Origin: Plasmopara viticola
Taxonomy: Eukaryota > Oomycota > Peronosporomycetes > Peronosporales > Peronosporaceae
Assembly: GCA_001695595.3 (NCBI GenBank)
Contig: MBPM02000083.1
Coordinates: 266,257-330,256 of the forward strand
DNA length: 64,000 nt
Direction: 5' to 3'
The position numbers were made by a program, and so were the translations under genes. The notes below the pieces were generated by a model. That model was not told the DNA's origin. It made no database searches and saw only the letters and a program-made list of their open reading frames with translations. Shown here piece by piece: positions 1 to 13,200 of this stretch; position 1 is the stretch's first letter; each line of letters starts with the position of its first letter.

Positions 1-1588
1 ATACTTAGTGAGTTTGAGAGAAAATTCCAAAATGTGACATAACATGATTGTCTGATCCCCTCACGTAGAATACTAGTTTTCATGGCTGCAAGAGTATCTG
101 GCTCACAGTCGATACAGCTGGTGTCGCTACACTCGTGAATGCGACCAGCCGGCTTTAAGTGTGACAGGGAGAGATTGCCTACCTACTAGAAGTTGGGTGC
201 CCTTCTGATTGCGGTTCGATGAGTGCACTGACGTGCCAGTGCATTGTGTCCACAAGCAAACACCACAGCGGCCCAGGCATTTTAAGGGGTGTCGTGTCAC
301 AGCGTTAGAATGACCAGGGATGTCGTGTCACAAGTCCGCAAAGAGTCATAAAGAGCGCGCGGAAGCATCATACTGGGCTAAAGTTTCAAACTCCGTGCCT
401 GCCCGCTTTTCGCAAAAAACAGACACTTTTCCACTTCTAAGTTGACCTTAATAAGGCCAACTATTGCTCACTCGCTTTCTTCTACAAACGTCGCAGAGTT
501 CGCTTGCCACACATAGATCTCTTGGCTGACAGCAAGCCGCACCTTCTCGTCTACTCGCAGGTTCCGTTCGACATGATCGGAATAAACAAAACGTTGCAAG
601 TGAGACATTTACACAGCACCGACATGCATGCGATACCAAACCTATGATGTGTCGCACGCAAAATGTGTTGAACGCGCCAAGCCTCGGTCACGGTCCCTGA
701 ACACCGAACTAATGATATCCGTATTTGGTCGCGTTGGTGAAGAAATGCATATTTTTTCACGGGAGCTAGTGCAACAGCTGCGACTTGACTGCACAGGTTT
801 CTGTCACGAGTGACCAGAATGATTAGAACCCTCTTGTACTTCGAGTGCTTCATGGCTCGGCGAAATCGCCACAGGTGGCGAAGTTGGACGACTAGATCTT
901 GCGTTGCTAGTGTCGGTGTTGCTGTGGACGACAGGGGATTGGCTAGCTGCTTGTGCGATGGCTCGGCGACACTTGTACAGCTTTGGTGCTTGAGATTGGC
1001 GTTCGTCACGTGCCACGCTCTCGCTCCTTTGTCGGTCCTGGGCATTGCTAGCGTGGCGAACCACGCACACCCAGTTCCGTCGCTCAGACATATCAAACGC
1101 CTGATTGCACCGCTTCTAATTGCAACGTACCACCACTCCCCTTCTCCAAAGGTGATGCTCGTGATGAGAATTCCAGCGCTGCGCCTTCAGTCATCGACTT
1201 CTCCGTGTTCGCCCATCCCAGGGACTGCAATAATTTAGTGATTGTTGGATGAAAATTACTTTCGTACATATTTTACAAGAGGGGTCTGGAATTTTTGAAA
1301 CTGTTTTGACCATTTGCATCACCTAATGCGAGAGACTATCGATGTGTATCAAATAGTGATATTTTCCTGATAGTGAAAATTCGAGTTTGTAATGAACGAA
1401 GGCCACCCTTATCAAATGCAAGACGTTGTCTAAGAACAAAGCGCTCTCAATGGTTCACGAGTTGAGGGGAAAGCTCTATCCCGCCTTGCACTGGTATACG
1501 GAAAAGTTATTTCAGCGATGCTGCCGAGCTCAAATCGCTGAAACGACCAAAAACACAGAGCAAATCGACGAGTGATATCCGCCGTATA

Positions 1589-2005
1589 GTGACGGATACG
1601 CTTGCTTCCTTCGGCAGCGGTCCTGACTTTTACCGCTCAATAAATGAATTCGAGGGATTGATACCGCCATCACTTCGCGACTTTGTCATCATGATCAGAG
1701 AAGCTGTTTTTTCTTATGAAATATTGGTTGTCGACCAGATGCACAAGCCTTCATTCCGCCTTCTAAGACGCGTCAAAGCGAGTCATGCTTGCGTACTGAG
1801 CTGTATGCACTTGACAAGGCAAATCGTTGACTGTGTGAAAGCGCTGCTCGACCAGTGCCTAGTAGCGCGGGAGCCCTTGCTTTTTCGTCAGCGCGATTTT
1901 CTTGATCCTCCGACTTTTTTTTATAAATTTTGTCAACGTCTAACACCACCAGACAGATCACGGTATTTTTTTCACAACAAAGAGTTGGCTCTTGGGATTA
2001 GGTGA
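1589..2005 (+). pseudogene. Unidentified open frame, possible coding relic
   Basis: A 138-codon open frame without an ATG start (it opens on GTG). It contains a fairly protein-like stretch around residues 10-60, rich in hydrophobic and charged residues, and ends in a frame rich in Phe and Arg. I recognise no domain. There is no promoter-like Inr motif upstream. It may be a decayed fragment of a host or transposon gene, or chance. Confidence 0.12.
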
Positions 2006-3564
2006 TCTTATATATGGTCGTTCCGCCGACTTTTTAGCTTGAGCCAGAGTTTGAATGTTTGTTGATCATTTATCCCCAGTCGCGAATCAGATTACCGCGG
2101 CCAATGACGCATAAATTTCGTTTGCCCTTTTTTATTGTCACAACCTGCCCGAGATCCTCGATTTATGCTGACAATTTTGAGAAGGCTTCTAGATTATTGG
2201 ATATGAAGCTCTAGATGGCAGCGGCTACACATCCTAATTAGACGGGTAAACCGAGCACATTAATTGAGTGCCACATACTTAAGTTTCGTCGTTCACTGAT
2301 CAAAATTTATTCTTAGTTAGGCGAAGATTGCTCCAAATTTAGTCGAGCATGCGTCGACGGGTCTAACTGACCTTTATTTCATTATTGGCAGCAGCCACTT
2401 CACGCTTTCCATTTCAGCTACCTCGTGGCCAATTAAGCAGCGCAGAAAAAAGAAAAGGAAAGAAAAAATACAAATACCGGCGTCATACATATTTCTACAT
2501 GGTGATTAACACACTGATGCGTTGAAAAAGACGATTATCTTGAAACTGAGAGTCGCTGCATCCCCCATCGTGGTTCGACTGTACGCGAAGTAACTATTGG
2601 TACTGTCCAACTGACAAATTACAATTTAAAGTTTCAGCGACGTTTTGCGATGGGTTGCAAAAACTTAAACATCATCGTATCGCGCCGCTTCTGGGTGCTT
2701 CAGTGGCGCGTACGCGAACATTCCATCAAAAAGCTTGCCTCGAGAGGAAACAATCCGCTTTGGTGCGTTTAAAACACATGATTGTTCCAGTCCTTGGCGC
2801 TCTAAAGACGTGTTGGACTCGCTAGCAAAGCTAGTTTGAATGATGTGACTGACGAAGCTCAGTTGCCGTAATCTCGGCCTAGTGAGTGCAGTATTCACGC
2901 GCTCAAATCCACCTTTTGCATCACCCGGGAGTTTTGACGTGTAAGTAACATTGTCCTGACAAGCCAAACGCGTGTCTCGCCGTGTTGGCCCTCCGCTGTT
3001 AAAAGACTTAAGCAGTGTCTTGCGCTAAACCTTTCGAGCGCACGAGGGCCCTTGTGATACCATGCCTTACTTAACTTTGCTTAGTTCCTGCCGAGTGATA
3101 CTAAGGGTCCAATAGTCTGTACTTCGTACTTACAGAAAGTACATGATAGCCTTGTTGTACCCTTTTCCGCAATATTTGCTCGTGACTATGTTTAGTCACC
3201 CGAGGAGATTGTCGCTCGCGTTAAGTGTAGATGTTAGTGACGCCGAGCCAATTAGGATTTTGGAGGTAAAGGCATCGCTAGTAAACACGCCACAACTAAG
3301 TTCGTTTTGCTTAAAAAAGAAATTTAACGAAGCATTCGATATCAGCACACTTTATTTCGCCGATCGGCTAAATTGGGTCAGACGGGTCAAATTTGGTAAC
3401 TGCTCTCGGATTTAATTCACTGCCGGTGATGGCTAGTCCTGTCAAGCCGTAGAGGACAATGCACGACGCCCATTGATCAGCGTAGGACATCTCTTCTCGG
3501 ATGCAAATGTTGTTATGCCGACATGTCCGTAGCTGATGATGGTGCTCGGCTATAAATCGAGCTA

Positions 3565-3879
3565 TTGGTACAGTCGGTGGCAAGACTAGTGGAATCTCTG
3601 TTTATGCTGGACAAGCTGCTCACGGCAGAGTTTAGATATACTTATGTAGTCGACAATATAACCGAGGTAGTGGTCATTCGAACTAAAGTACAGATCGACT
3701 TTTCATCACTATCAAATGAAGCTGTCTTGGATAAAGCTAAGAATATACTCACTTTACGGAACGAAATTTCAAGCTTAAAGTGTCGACTAGATTCTCTTTC
3801 TCGGAGACAAAGTCTTAAGAAGTGTTCCTTAGGCGATACGCCTGATAACATGTACGTCATGAAATTCCATTTGGTTTGA
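3565..3879 (+). pseudogene. Unidentified open frame, possible coding relic
   Basis: A 104-codon frame with no ATG at its 5' end. An internal stretch (about residues 35-85) looks amphipathic and coiled-coil-like, with regularly spaced Leu, Lys and Ser residues. No family was recognised. Nothing around it suggests an operon, exon partner or promoter. It is listed only as a possible relic. Confidence 0.12.
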
Positions 3880-6099
3880 GGAGTTAAGTACTGCGTGACC
3901 AGTCAGGGACTCTTACTTAAGAAGCAGTGTAGCGTCAATCACGCATACTTTCGTGCGAAGCACAAGGCAAGAATGGCTCAGACGATCAACTCTCCTCACT
4001 TCACTCAAGCATCTTGTCTCATAATGTAAATGGCAAAGTGCGCAGTATACACACCCATTGCCACTATCCCGGAGATATGTCGCAAAGCAACATAACAGAA
4101 TGTAGACTTTACAATTTACTAGACTTTGTCGATAATAAGTTTAGAATTTCTACGAGGGGGAGTCACATATCATCAACTACTGCTAATACAAGCAATTTGC
4201 TTTGAAAGTGGTCGATCATATCTTTCAAGCCCTCAAACGCTCCTGCGACATTTTGTCGTCAGGTGGCACTATCAAGCAAGCCCTTACACAGTCAAGAAGA
4301 TTTTGCCAGAGTCAAACATAGTTTGTCTTGTCGGGCCGTTTTGTGAGTTTGTGGCAAGTCAAATATTGTCATAGGTAGTGCACTGCTACAAACAAACGTT
4401 CAAAAAAGCGATCAAGTGATCGGTATTTGGCTTAGGCAGTTTAAGGCCTTCGAATAGCGATCTTCTTTAAGACCTCGAGCAACATGCGACTCTCAACAAT
4501 TTCAGAGCTCATCTGCCCAGCTCTTATTCGTACAGATCAGGCCTCATGATGCATCGCGACATGGTTGCCTCACTCCACGCAGAAAATACTTAAGTGTCTT
4601 TAACTTCATGTGGGGTGTGCATTCAAGATGTAGCACAAACCGAAAAAGCAGAATGCTCTAGTTGATGATTTTGCGTGTTGCTCAGACTACACTTTAGCTC
4701 ATGTCTCACCGTGACCGCGCGTGTATATAAATTACTTTTCGGGGCGTACGCACGCGGTGACATGAGTGCAGCCCTGCTAAAGGCTTCGAGAATTGATAAG
4801 AAATAAGGCTCAAACAAACAAAAATTACCAACGTGATTTAGCGGGAGGTCTCGACGGACGCTGGACTGCTTTGATACAGCACTGGTCAAGACAATACACC
4901 ACATGTAGTCGCTCCTCACGACAAAACTTTAAGACATCCCGCCCTCTATGAGGCTCTCACAACGTCGCTTGGTTGGCCCAATCAAGTGAGGGCGCATGGC
5001 ATGGTGAGAACCTTTCTTTAGCATTTAAGCTGAATAAGTAGGTCTGTACATATGTGCGGACCAACAAAGTGTGCCGACAGGTAAATTTTTGTCAAACGCG
5101 GCCTCACCACCAGGTGTTAGCAGTTTATTAGGGTTACCTTTTTGGCCTGTCAAAGGATCCGGCAGGCAGCGCTGATATTGTGAACTTTGTTGACTCATTG
5201 AACAAAATGGCTAGCTTGGCGGCAACGCTTCACAGGATTTTCAGTGGTAAACGAGAAGCGCTATTCTTAGATTGTATTCATTGAAGCATGACTTGCCAAT
5301 GTCAGCTGTCTCGGAGCAAGATTTCGCCATTCAGCTTTGTTTTAGTAAGGTGCCTAAATTCCCGAGCTAAAGCGGGCCACCTGTACACCGATAATTCGAG
5401 AGCGAGTAAATCGCATCGACGATTACGTGTCACACAGCGCATGTAAGTCGTTAGCATGACGTCGAGAAAATATGCGTGAGTGTGCGCAAAACAATGTATG
5501 TTATGCCTTAGCAAGCTACACACCATATTACGTGATAGGTTAAGAAACCCTCGCGCTGAATTGGTGTCACTACATTGTGGTCCTAGGCTTGGTCGCGGAC
5601 ACATCGAGTGATCTTGGCCCTCTCTGATGTGTAGACAAGTCAAAATAATATTCTAAATAACTAAGGGTCGTGAGATATGCGTGCGTGATATTAAACATGA
5701 TTTCTTTGCCGAATGAAAAGAAATTACTCGGTAACTTAGCGACTAAATACAATCTTAAAGACTAAATTTCGCCCATGATGCTTCATTGGACAAGTTTAAG
5801 TTACTATCGATAAAGACTTGCTATATGCTTGGTTTTGTTAACAAATAGGACAGAACTTAGTTGTTATACGTGAGCTTACCTATTCATATTATAGACTGAG
5901 ACAGGTAATTGTTAGAGCTTGACACAGGGCAAACACAGGTCAGCCACGGATACACGATAGTCTGGCAAGAAAAGCCATATTCTTTATCTTGAGGTGCGCA
6001 AGTAGGGCGACTTACTCGCGGAGCGATACGACTACAAAGGTTCGAGAACTGATTGAGCCATCAGTAACGAAGCTACGGCATCTTGTTCAAGTCTTGGCA

Positions 6100-9000
6100 A
6101 ACACAGTGGAGGCTGACGGCGTTGCGGCTTACTAACACCTAGATGATGTCTGCCGGGAGTATGTGGCGAGCAACACTATAACGAATAGCACGTAATGTGA
6201 CGCAAAAAATGCTGAACCACCATCCTTTTCTTGCTAGTCTCAATAATATGAAGACGAGCTTCATTACCACGTGGAGCGCATTCTTACGAGACAAAGAGCT
6301 AAGACTTCACATCGGCGAAATTGATTTGACCTCGTCAATGCTCTTGATTATAGCGATTTGCGTCTTTGGCACGATTTTAATGCCCGCCGCTATAGCTGCA
6401 GCGCCGAGCCTTTAAATTTTTGACCCGCCAAAGATTTCGCTAGTATAAGCGGTTTGCGCAAAGCCAACAACCTGGTTCCCAGAGGTGCCCGTGAAAACCG
6501 AAGCCTTAATGCAATAAATAGTCAATATAGCCGACGAAGCCTCCCGTACAATCAAAACCAGCTCGTTAGGCACGAAATTTAAGCTTGCTTGCGATTTGAA
6601 ATCTGTTGTGATTAGATATGCTTAATTTTTACCTGGTGCTTTTGCGTTTTAACGAGAATATTTGTCACAAACTTTAAAATATCAGGCACAAGCGCTTGAA
6701 CAGAATATTAGCGTGAAGTGCGTGAGGTTTGCAGTAAGACCGCTGGCCACTCTTGAGCACGCAGGTTTTGACGCATGAGCGTACGAGTGGGTGGTTGTGG
6801 CGAGTGCGGAGGATGCAGGTGACCATCCAAATGTTGCTTTGAGCGCTTCGCTGTGGTGGTACGAGCTGCGGACTTACAAGCCTAAGTCGGTTCCACCAAG
6901 GGGGGCACTCATCGTGTTCGCCCTCAAGTGCCGATGTTGGAGGGCTGCGATCGACCAGGAGGCTTTGCTCTTGTTCACTTATAGCAGACGCGTGTGGCGC
7001 GAGTTTGCCTACAAGCGATCGAATCGTCGTCCGTGGGCAGACCGTACTTATGTGTGGCATAAGCCTGGCTCATGTCTAGAGATCTGTCTGTGTGACATCC
7101 TGACGGTACATTAGGTGCGATTTTATAGATGTAGGGTTTGTGTTTTGGTTGCAGCTTTGTGGCTGATTTAATCGCTTTGTAGACTCTTGAGGAGCGGTAC
7201 AAGTCACAATGGTGATATCTGATGAACAATAGATTTCTTCTGAAGGAATCATATTGTATTAAGTCTTGATGAGAAAGATTGTGACAGAGTTGCACGAACC
7301 TGGTGAGTTGAACGCTTGTTGTTGTGTTGCCATGTTACGTCGCGTAAGTCACAAACGTCAATATGAGGTCTAATGATTAATGCTGATGCATACTAGCTAT
7401 AGAACAGAGCTAGATAGAAGCCTAGGATATCATAATTGCTAGTAAAATTTAGCTGACTACTAATTCTTGGACTCAAGCCGATAGCGATCTGCAACTTGAT
7501 TTGATAAAAGTACGTAACGAATGCCACAATTTCAAACTATGCTTTCTTATTGTAAATGGCCACGACGAGTCCGCTGCTATGCACATCTAGAGAATATGTC
7601 ACAACAAGATGCTAATTCTACAATTACGAAGAATAATTAAGATACTGGTCGTGATTGACATCATCGACCAGCCCTGTAATACTTAAGCGAGGCACGACAG
7701 TAAGCCTCGATTTGTCATTGACATTGTTGTCGTAAAGAGTGTGCATCGCATGCATATAGGAGAAACAGTACTTTGAGCCCGCAAAATGAGCTTTGATGCT
7801 ATGTATAGATTAAACCAGAATGTTAACCGTCAGACTTTGAAAGTAAAGCAAAAATATTGCTTCTATGGAAATAAGAGTATAAGTACTAGCTTAAAAAAAT
7901 AGCAAATATTCATAAGTCAGCATAAGTACGCAAAACAAATTTGGAGCAAATAAATTTGTTTTGCGTAATTATGCTGACTTAATAAATACACACATACTTA
8001 CGTGCTTTACTAAAAGATCACTTTCAGATAAAATCACTTAATGCTGTTGTATTACGTCTCGTGTATGCCAAAGACAAAAGTGCGCGTCGCCACTTGCGTC
8101 TCAATGTTTTCGGCTGTCAATATACGAAACAGAACGTGTTTTTTTTTTACTTTTGACGATTTTATGAGGACTGTTATACTTCTGTTGAAAAAAGCGTACA
8201 AGAACTGTGCTCAGGCGGAAATTTTTGACTCTAGGGTCAAAAAGCAATGAATGATGGCGCTGAAGCTGAAAACTCTTGTAATGAATCTCGGTCTGAAAGC
8301 TGATTTGGATTATAGTCCAAAGCCTGAGAAAAAGGTCACTTTGTGCTCATTATTGCTCCAAACATACTATCAGTACTAATTCTAAGACCATCATCAAAGA
8401 GGAATCCAAGAGAAAACCACAGAGTCCAAGCAAGGGTGCGAGCTGTCTCACCAGTCTCTTACGAAGTTTGAGATTGCAATGGGGGAAGTGAAATGCTGCA
8501 TCTAAGTTGTGTAACGTCACCTTGTAATTGCGACGGTTGTGACAAAATGAGGGCGCAAAAAAAAGCGTCTTGTGAGCAAATCATTTCATCTAAGAAATCG
8601 GTGAGGAGCATAATTTACCCTCTTTTTATCTTAACGTCGTCACCTCAAGTCAAAGAACGAACGATTGTCATATAAAAATACGTTAGATTCGGTTCAAATT
8701 TAAACATCGACTTTTCATTACGAGATGTAAAATCGCGCCTGGATCAAAATGTTGGATTTGTTTTCTTGATTTGCAGTACTATGGTGTTGAGCCACAGAGA
8801 TAGGAATAAATGCCACGCCAGCATCATCCCACGATTTGAGGCTATCAAGGGTGGGGCACATAATATTTTTTTGCGCCAAATTGGTGTGTCGGCTACTTAA
8901 TTTCCCAAGGGTAAAAATATTAATCCGCTGTAATCAATCTGCACAAAAGTTTGTGCTAATCTCCTATATAGTGTGTGGAAACCGATAGTTTCTTGTAACC

Positions 9001-10746
9001 ACAACGATAAACTATTCGCTGCCGGTTTCAGGGCTCGTACCTCACCCGAAACTAAGTCATCTAATGCGGTTCGCGACTTTTAGGATGATGAGGTGACAGC
9101 AGTTGCCCTATTTTTCAAACATTTTTTCCCAGAGTCCACCTAGTACATTAAATTTTGCGATGTAGATGTTTTGCGAATTACTGGTAGCATTAGATGTGTC
9201 GGGTACCATTTCTGTTTTTATACCACGGTACAATTGTGCAAACCGTTTTTTTATGAAAAAGCCAGCTACTATTTATAAGCGTTTCGTCCAGAAATTTTGG
9301 TATTATACCGGTCGCCCAATCTTACATAGGTATCCGTTTCTCTTTTCTCGTACTTTACCCATTAATATTTTTTTTATTATTGATCGATTGGAGAAACTGC
9401 TAGCTATCGTTCAGCTGTCCTTTTAAAAATTGTCGGTCTTTCGCCGTGCTGATTCGGAATACTACTGTAGCGGCAACAACTGTCGAAAGCACCTGCTCAA
9501 AAAATCCGTCTGCGATAACAATTGATTGATCAGTTGTCGGACAAAAAGTATACTTTTGTATCCGGTAATCATTTGGGTTTCAATTTTTAGAAGCTATAAG
9601 TAAAATGCGAAGGTATTTATATAATGCACACATTATATCCTAAATATCATTTTACAGCATACAACATTATATAAATTTATTAAATGTCTACACGGAAAGC
9701 ATGTACCGAATATTTGTTCAGAAGAGGCAGTGCAAATCTTTACCATTAGGAAATTTATGCGAAAGGCCACCTAACATCTTTAATCAGATGTTTGCCTATA
9801 TACTAAAGGGAAGAGCACACCAAAAAATCTAAAAAAGGCCAGCGAGCGCTAAGGCTCCGTTACTCCAAGTATCTTTTGCAAAAACGACAGAGCTTTATTA
9901 ACCTATTCGTGTAACTAGACTACTTGTTGAAGGGTTATTGGTAAGATTTACTTGTTAGAAGTAATAGTTGGTACCATGCGCTACTATGGTGCTCTTTACC
10001 AACAAACAATGGAAAATGAAAGTCTATTCCGCAATGTAAAAGCTGGTAAACGAATCTATAAGAATTCATGTGATTTCTTTATATCTTTACTGTTAGATCT
10101 CGTAACTTTTACAGCTTACGGGAATTATACGAAGCGGGTAGTTAACATCGAAAAAAACGCACTTCGTGGTTTAAATGACTCATCGACCATAGTCTACAAC
10201 AATAGATGGTAACCATAAGAATATGTAATGTCATTGAACCCTAGCCGCCCAATTCATACTTTCGATGCATGTATAAAATGGTTATTACTTATTTCTTAAA
10301 ATAAGGAATAACGGTCTTATGCACTATGATACATTAAGTAATAACGGTCTTATGCAGTATGGGACAGGCATGAGCCGGAAAACTAGTTCTTCGAAAGGTC
10401 AATTCAACTTCTATACCCGAACTCATGAAAAAGCCCTTAAACTTTACGCCTAAACGACTTGCGGCTGCATCAAATTGTTGCATCAAGGGGGTAGCAATGC
10501 TCTAGTCTATGCCTTGAAGAGCAAAGTGCGATATTCGCGGCCCTGACCAGTCTTTACTGGCTCTCATCACCAGATGTAACTCTGTGATGCAAGCACTGCC
10601 CGCGCGTCGTGGGGTTGCGTGGCAGAGAGTCCACTCACTTGAAAGGGCAGCGTCGCTAAAATCAGGATTGTTCGCCATTCAAAAATTCTTCTCCACGCTG
10701 TTGCACCTGTTCACATTATTAGCAACAGCGTACACAGGCTCACCTC
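6100..10746. other. Gene-poor AT-rich region
   Basis: No gene is supported. The stretch becomes strongly AT-rich from about 7.3 kb. It holds a long hairpin at 7913-7981 and a short direct repeat at 10307-10328 and 10340-10361 (22 bp, one mismatch, 33 bp apart). Open frames at 6674-7114 overlap on both strands and show no known motif. Confidence 0.5.
7913..7981. repeat. Long inverted repeat (30-bp arms, 9-nt loop)
   Basis: The left arm 7913-7942 and right arm 7952-7981 are reverse complements with one mismatch, separated by 9 nt. Arms this long do not arise by chance. The hairpin could be the collapsed ends of a small foldback or MITE-like element, or a locally formed inverted duplication. 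I see no flanking target-site duplication that settles it. Confidence 0.85.
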
Positions 10747-12018
10747 ATGAACACCTTGACGCTCTCGCACGCCCTTGCCGGCTTTGCGCTTTTCAATGGC
10801 GTTGCCCAGGGCTTTAACGTCTACGTTTATAACAAGTGCGGCGAGGATTGCACGCTAGCTCACGTGACGCAAGGCGCTGTAGACACTGTGCAGGTTGCTG
10901 CTGGCACTTCTACTATCAGAAACATCCCGAGCGGTTCGCCTTCGCACGTGCTCAAGTGGGGAGTTGGCGCTCAGGCCACCCGTACGTTACTGTTACTTCT
11001 GACAAGGGCAAAAAATAGTAGTAATACTAATTCTGTTGTGTACTACAGTGGCGGAATTTTCAGCTGAAATGAATATGGCCTGGTACGATATCAGTGCTAT
11101 TCCCACTGGTCCCAAGAGTGGCGTACGTACAGACTTATTAAATCGCGATGAGCATCGTTTTAACGTTGTTTTATTGTACTTGGTGATAATTAGCCTGCAG
11201 ATTGCAGCAGTTGGTCAGCATGTAAGGACCTCACGGGTGGAGTCGGCTTTAACAAGCCCATGCAGATCACGCCCCATGGTCAGGATGGGCAACGCTGTGT
11301 TGAACTCACGTGCTTACAAGACGATTGCAATGATGCTTACTTGTATCCCAAAGACGACACAAAGACGCACACGTGCCCATTGTCGACCGACTTTGACGTC
11401 ACGTTCTGTCCAGGCGGCTCTGGGGGCGCTGCACCTGCTCCACCAGCTCCGACGCCGGCGCCCGCACCCGAACCGACGGCAGCTCCGACGCCAACGCCAC
11501 CTGTCGAACAACAGGAGCCAGAACCGCAACAGCAAGAACAGCAGCCGCAACAGCAAGAGGAGGAGCCTCAGGCTCAGATTCAGCCAAACGCAACGGCCGC
11601 GCCTACCGAATCATCCAGCGGGCCCAATGGGACTTTGCCCAATGCCAAGACGGCTTCGAACACGCCACCTCAAGCTGGTACTATTCGCAAAGGCAACACT
11701 CCAAGCGCAAGCAAATCTCCAACGCCAGAGACGACGCCGACCACACCTGACACTACGCAAATGATTGGCGAAGGAACGACTGACGAGACGGTTCAGCACA
11801 TTAACACGCAATCGGAGAGCAGTGGAACCAATAGCACCCCGTATATCGTGCTGGGTGTCGGTGGCTTTGTGGGTATTGCGGCCGCTGCGGCTATCTTTGC
11901 CGTGCGCAAGAAGAAGGCAGCCTTGGATGATCTGGAGAGCAAGACGCCTATATCGGGGAGGCCTCTTAGCACACTTGCTGGGTTCCGCACCCCGCGCGAC
12001 AATGTCAGTGTTCTTTAA
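10747..12018 (+). CDS. Membrane-anchored thaumatin-like protein (3 exons)
   Basis: Inferred exons are 10747-10981, 11049-11126 and 11201-12018. They give 376 residues, with two GT-AG introns of 67 and 74 nt, both phase 1. The protein has an N-terminal signal peptide (about residues 1-22). A compact thaumatin-like domain follows (about 23-170): the EFS motif and the AWYDIS and SSWSAC regions join only when the introns are removed, and the Cys-rich HTCP region matches oomycete thaumatin-like proteins. Next is a long Pro/Thr/Gln/Glu-rich stalk (about 175-310), then a single hydrophobic segment at about 326-343 followed by Arg-Lys-Lys-Lys and a short cytoplasmic tail. The basic stop-transfer motif argues for a type I membrane anchor rather than GPI. 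The likely role is at the cell surface or in the wall. The substrate is unknown; thaumatin folds can bind beta-glucan. The ATG at 10747 is the first that yields a signal peptide. Confidence 0.8.
10982..11048 (+). other. Intron 1 of thaumatin-like gene
   Basis: A 67-nt intron with donor GTACGT and acceptor CTACAG. Removing it restores the conserved thaumatin frame across the junction (Ala-Thr-Leu-Ala-Glu-Phe-Ser). Retention would cause a stop in the next exon. Confidence 0.8.
11127..11200 (+). other. Intron 2 of thaumatin-like gene
   Basis: A 74-nt intron with donor GTACAG and acceptor CTGCAG. Joining restores the Cys-Ser-Ser-Trp-Ser-Ala-Cys segment typical of the fold. An alternative donor GTACGT four bases upstream would give the wrong phase. 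Confidence 0.7.
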
Positions 12019-13200
12019 ACGAGGTTTTAAGTGGACATGCACACTATTTTATATGTCATTACTGGGACGATAGCTGCCTTGTCGCACGAAAGGAAGGGCT
12101 TCACAGTAGCTAGACACGCGATAGAGGGTGAATAGTTTTGAAGGGTTTCCACACGCCAAAAGGACAGATAGGGGGTGTGCATTTCTCGTGATTGGGGCTT
12201 CGTCGCTTGGACGAGTAATGTATTGATTATGTCAATGGCATTCAAGTCATATTTCGTACAACCCCTTTGTGAAATATACCATGCTATTCCTCAAATTAAT
12301 GGTGTGTTTGTTGTATTCCTTGAAGTAGAATTTTTCACATCCTTTGCAACTATCGTGAAAACAAATCATCGATGATGACTCCGCCTCGCAGACGGGACGA
12401 TAAGGGATATAGGATTATTTCTTAATATTTTTTACCGACTATATTAACACAAATAATTGAGCTCAAGAAATATTAAAATAAACGATCAATACCGTTGACC
12501 GTCCAATGTAAACACATAAATTTTTAATTCCAGTAATAGATTAATTTTGACCATTTTTGTCGTTGGCAACGTGATTTTTTATTGCGACAACCATACATTA
12601 ATCGAGCACATTATATAGTTTTTTTTGCTGCGGCTATAACAAATAACTGGGGAGTGATCGATGCACTAATACCTCAGTCATGTATCTGATCTCAACACAC
12701 TCTATACCTTTCAGCTTGGCTTAGATTTCTACATTACATTCTAAAATGACTTTCTTTATCTCTCTGTCTTTTTTTATCAGAGTTGGTAATATTTGCTTGA
12801 GGCTGTCCGCTACCCGCGCCTCGTCGATAGCAAAACTTGTCCGGCGAATCCGCAACCCACAACTGCCTCGATAGCTCAGTTGGGAGAACATCAGACAAAA
12901 GATGTAGCTCTTTTTTTTTCACCGTCCAAGCATCGATTGAACTCTTACATTTTTAATAATAGAATATCGTAGCGTAACACAAACATTGAATATGAGCCAG
13001 ACATAATTGAACACTATTAAAAAATACATGATACTAAAACGATCGACTAGATAAAGTTATAGTACTCTATTGTCTAAAAATATTAAGCCTTAACATATAG
13101 GTACGATAACTATTAGCGCCAATTGCCTTTCTTTTTTGGCCAATGCTTGCAAAGCCCTGACATGAATTGTATTACTTATGCATACTTTTAGGACTTGCCC
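12019..13200. other. Intergenic region, AT-rich
   Basis: Between the thaumatin-like gene and the methyltransferase gene. It is AT-rich with several poly-T runs. The only recognisable element is a truncated tRNA-like piece at 12865-12910. Open frames on both strands are short and unremarkable. Confidence 0.5.
12865..12910 (+). pseudogene. 5' half of a tRNA-Phe-like sequence
   Basis: The sequence starts like a eukaryotic tRNA-Phe: a 7-nt acceptor strand, then TA, then the D-arm with GCTCAGTTGGGAG (A box), then the start of the anticodon arm. The anticodon loop has AAA where Phe tRNA has GAA. After the anticodon arm the similarity stops and a run of nine T follows. The T-arm and the 3' acceptor strand are missing, so it cannot be a functional tRNA. 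It may be a retroposed tRNA half or the head of a tRNA-derived SINE. The T run would act as a Pol III terminator. Confidence 0.6.

Larger units (their letters stand above)
1..6100. other. Gene-poor intergenic region
   Basis: I see no supportable gene here. Overlapping open frames on both strands between about 450 and 1240 have no recognisable motif and no intron-exon logic. A frame at 1589-2005 starts on GTG and a frame at 3565-3879 starts on TTG. Both look like relics of old coding or transposon sequence at best. Base composition is moderate to AT-rich and no long repeat was detected within the stretch. Confidence 0.5.

Noticed and set aside
448..1238. Several overlapping open frames on both strands (up to 181 codons)
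   Set aside because: They overlap each other in different frames, show no motif, no Inr-like promoter and no exon logic. They are probably chance frames in moderately GC-rich DNA.
11036..12073. Arg/Pro-rich and Leu-rich frames overlapping the thaumatin-like gene
   Set aside because: They are alternate-frame readings of the Pro/Gln/Thr-rich stalk of the spliced thaumatin-like protein.
12865..12910. A functional tRNA-Phe gene
   Set aside because: The T-arm and 3' acceptor strand are missing and the anticodon position reads AAA instead of GAA.
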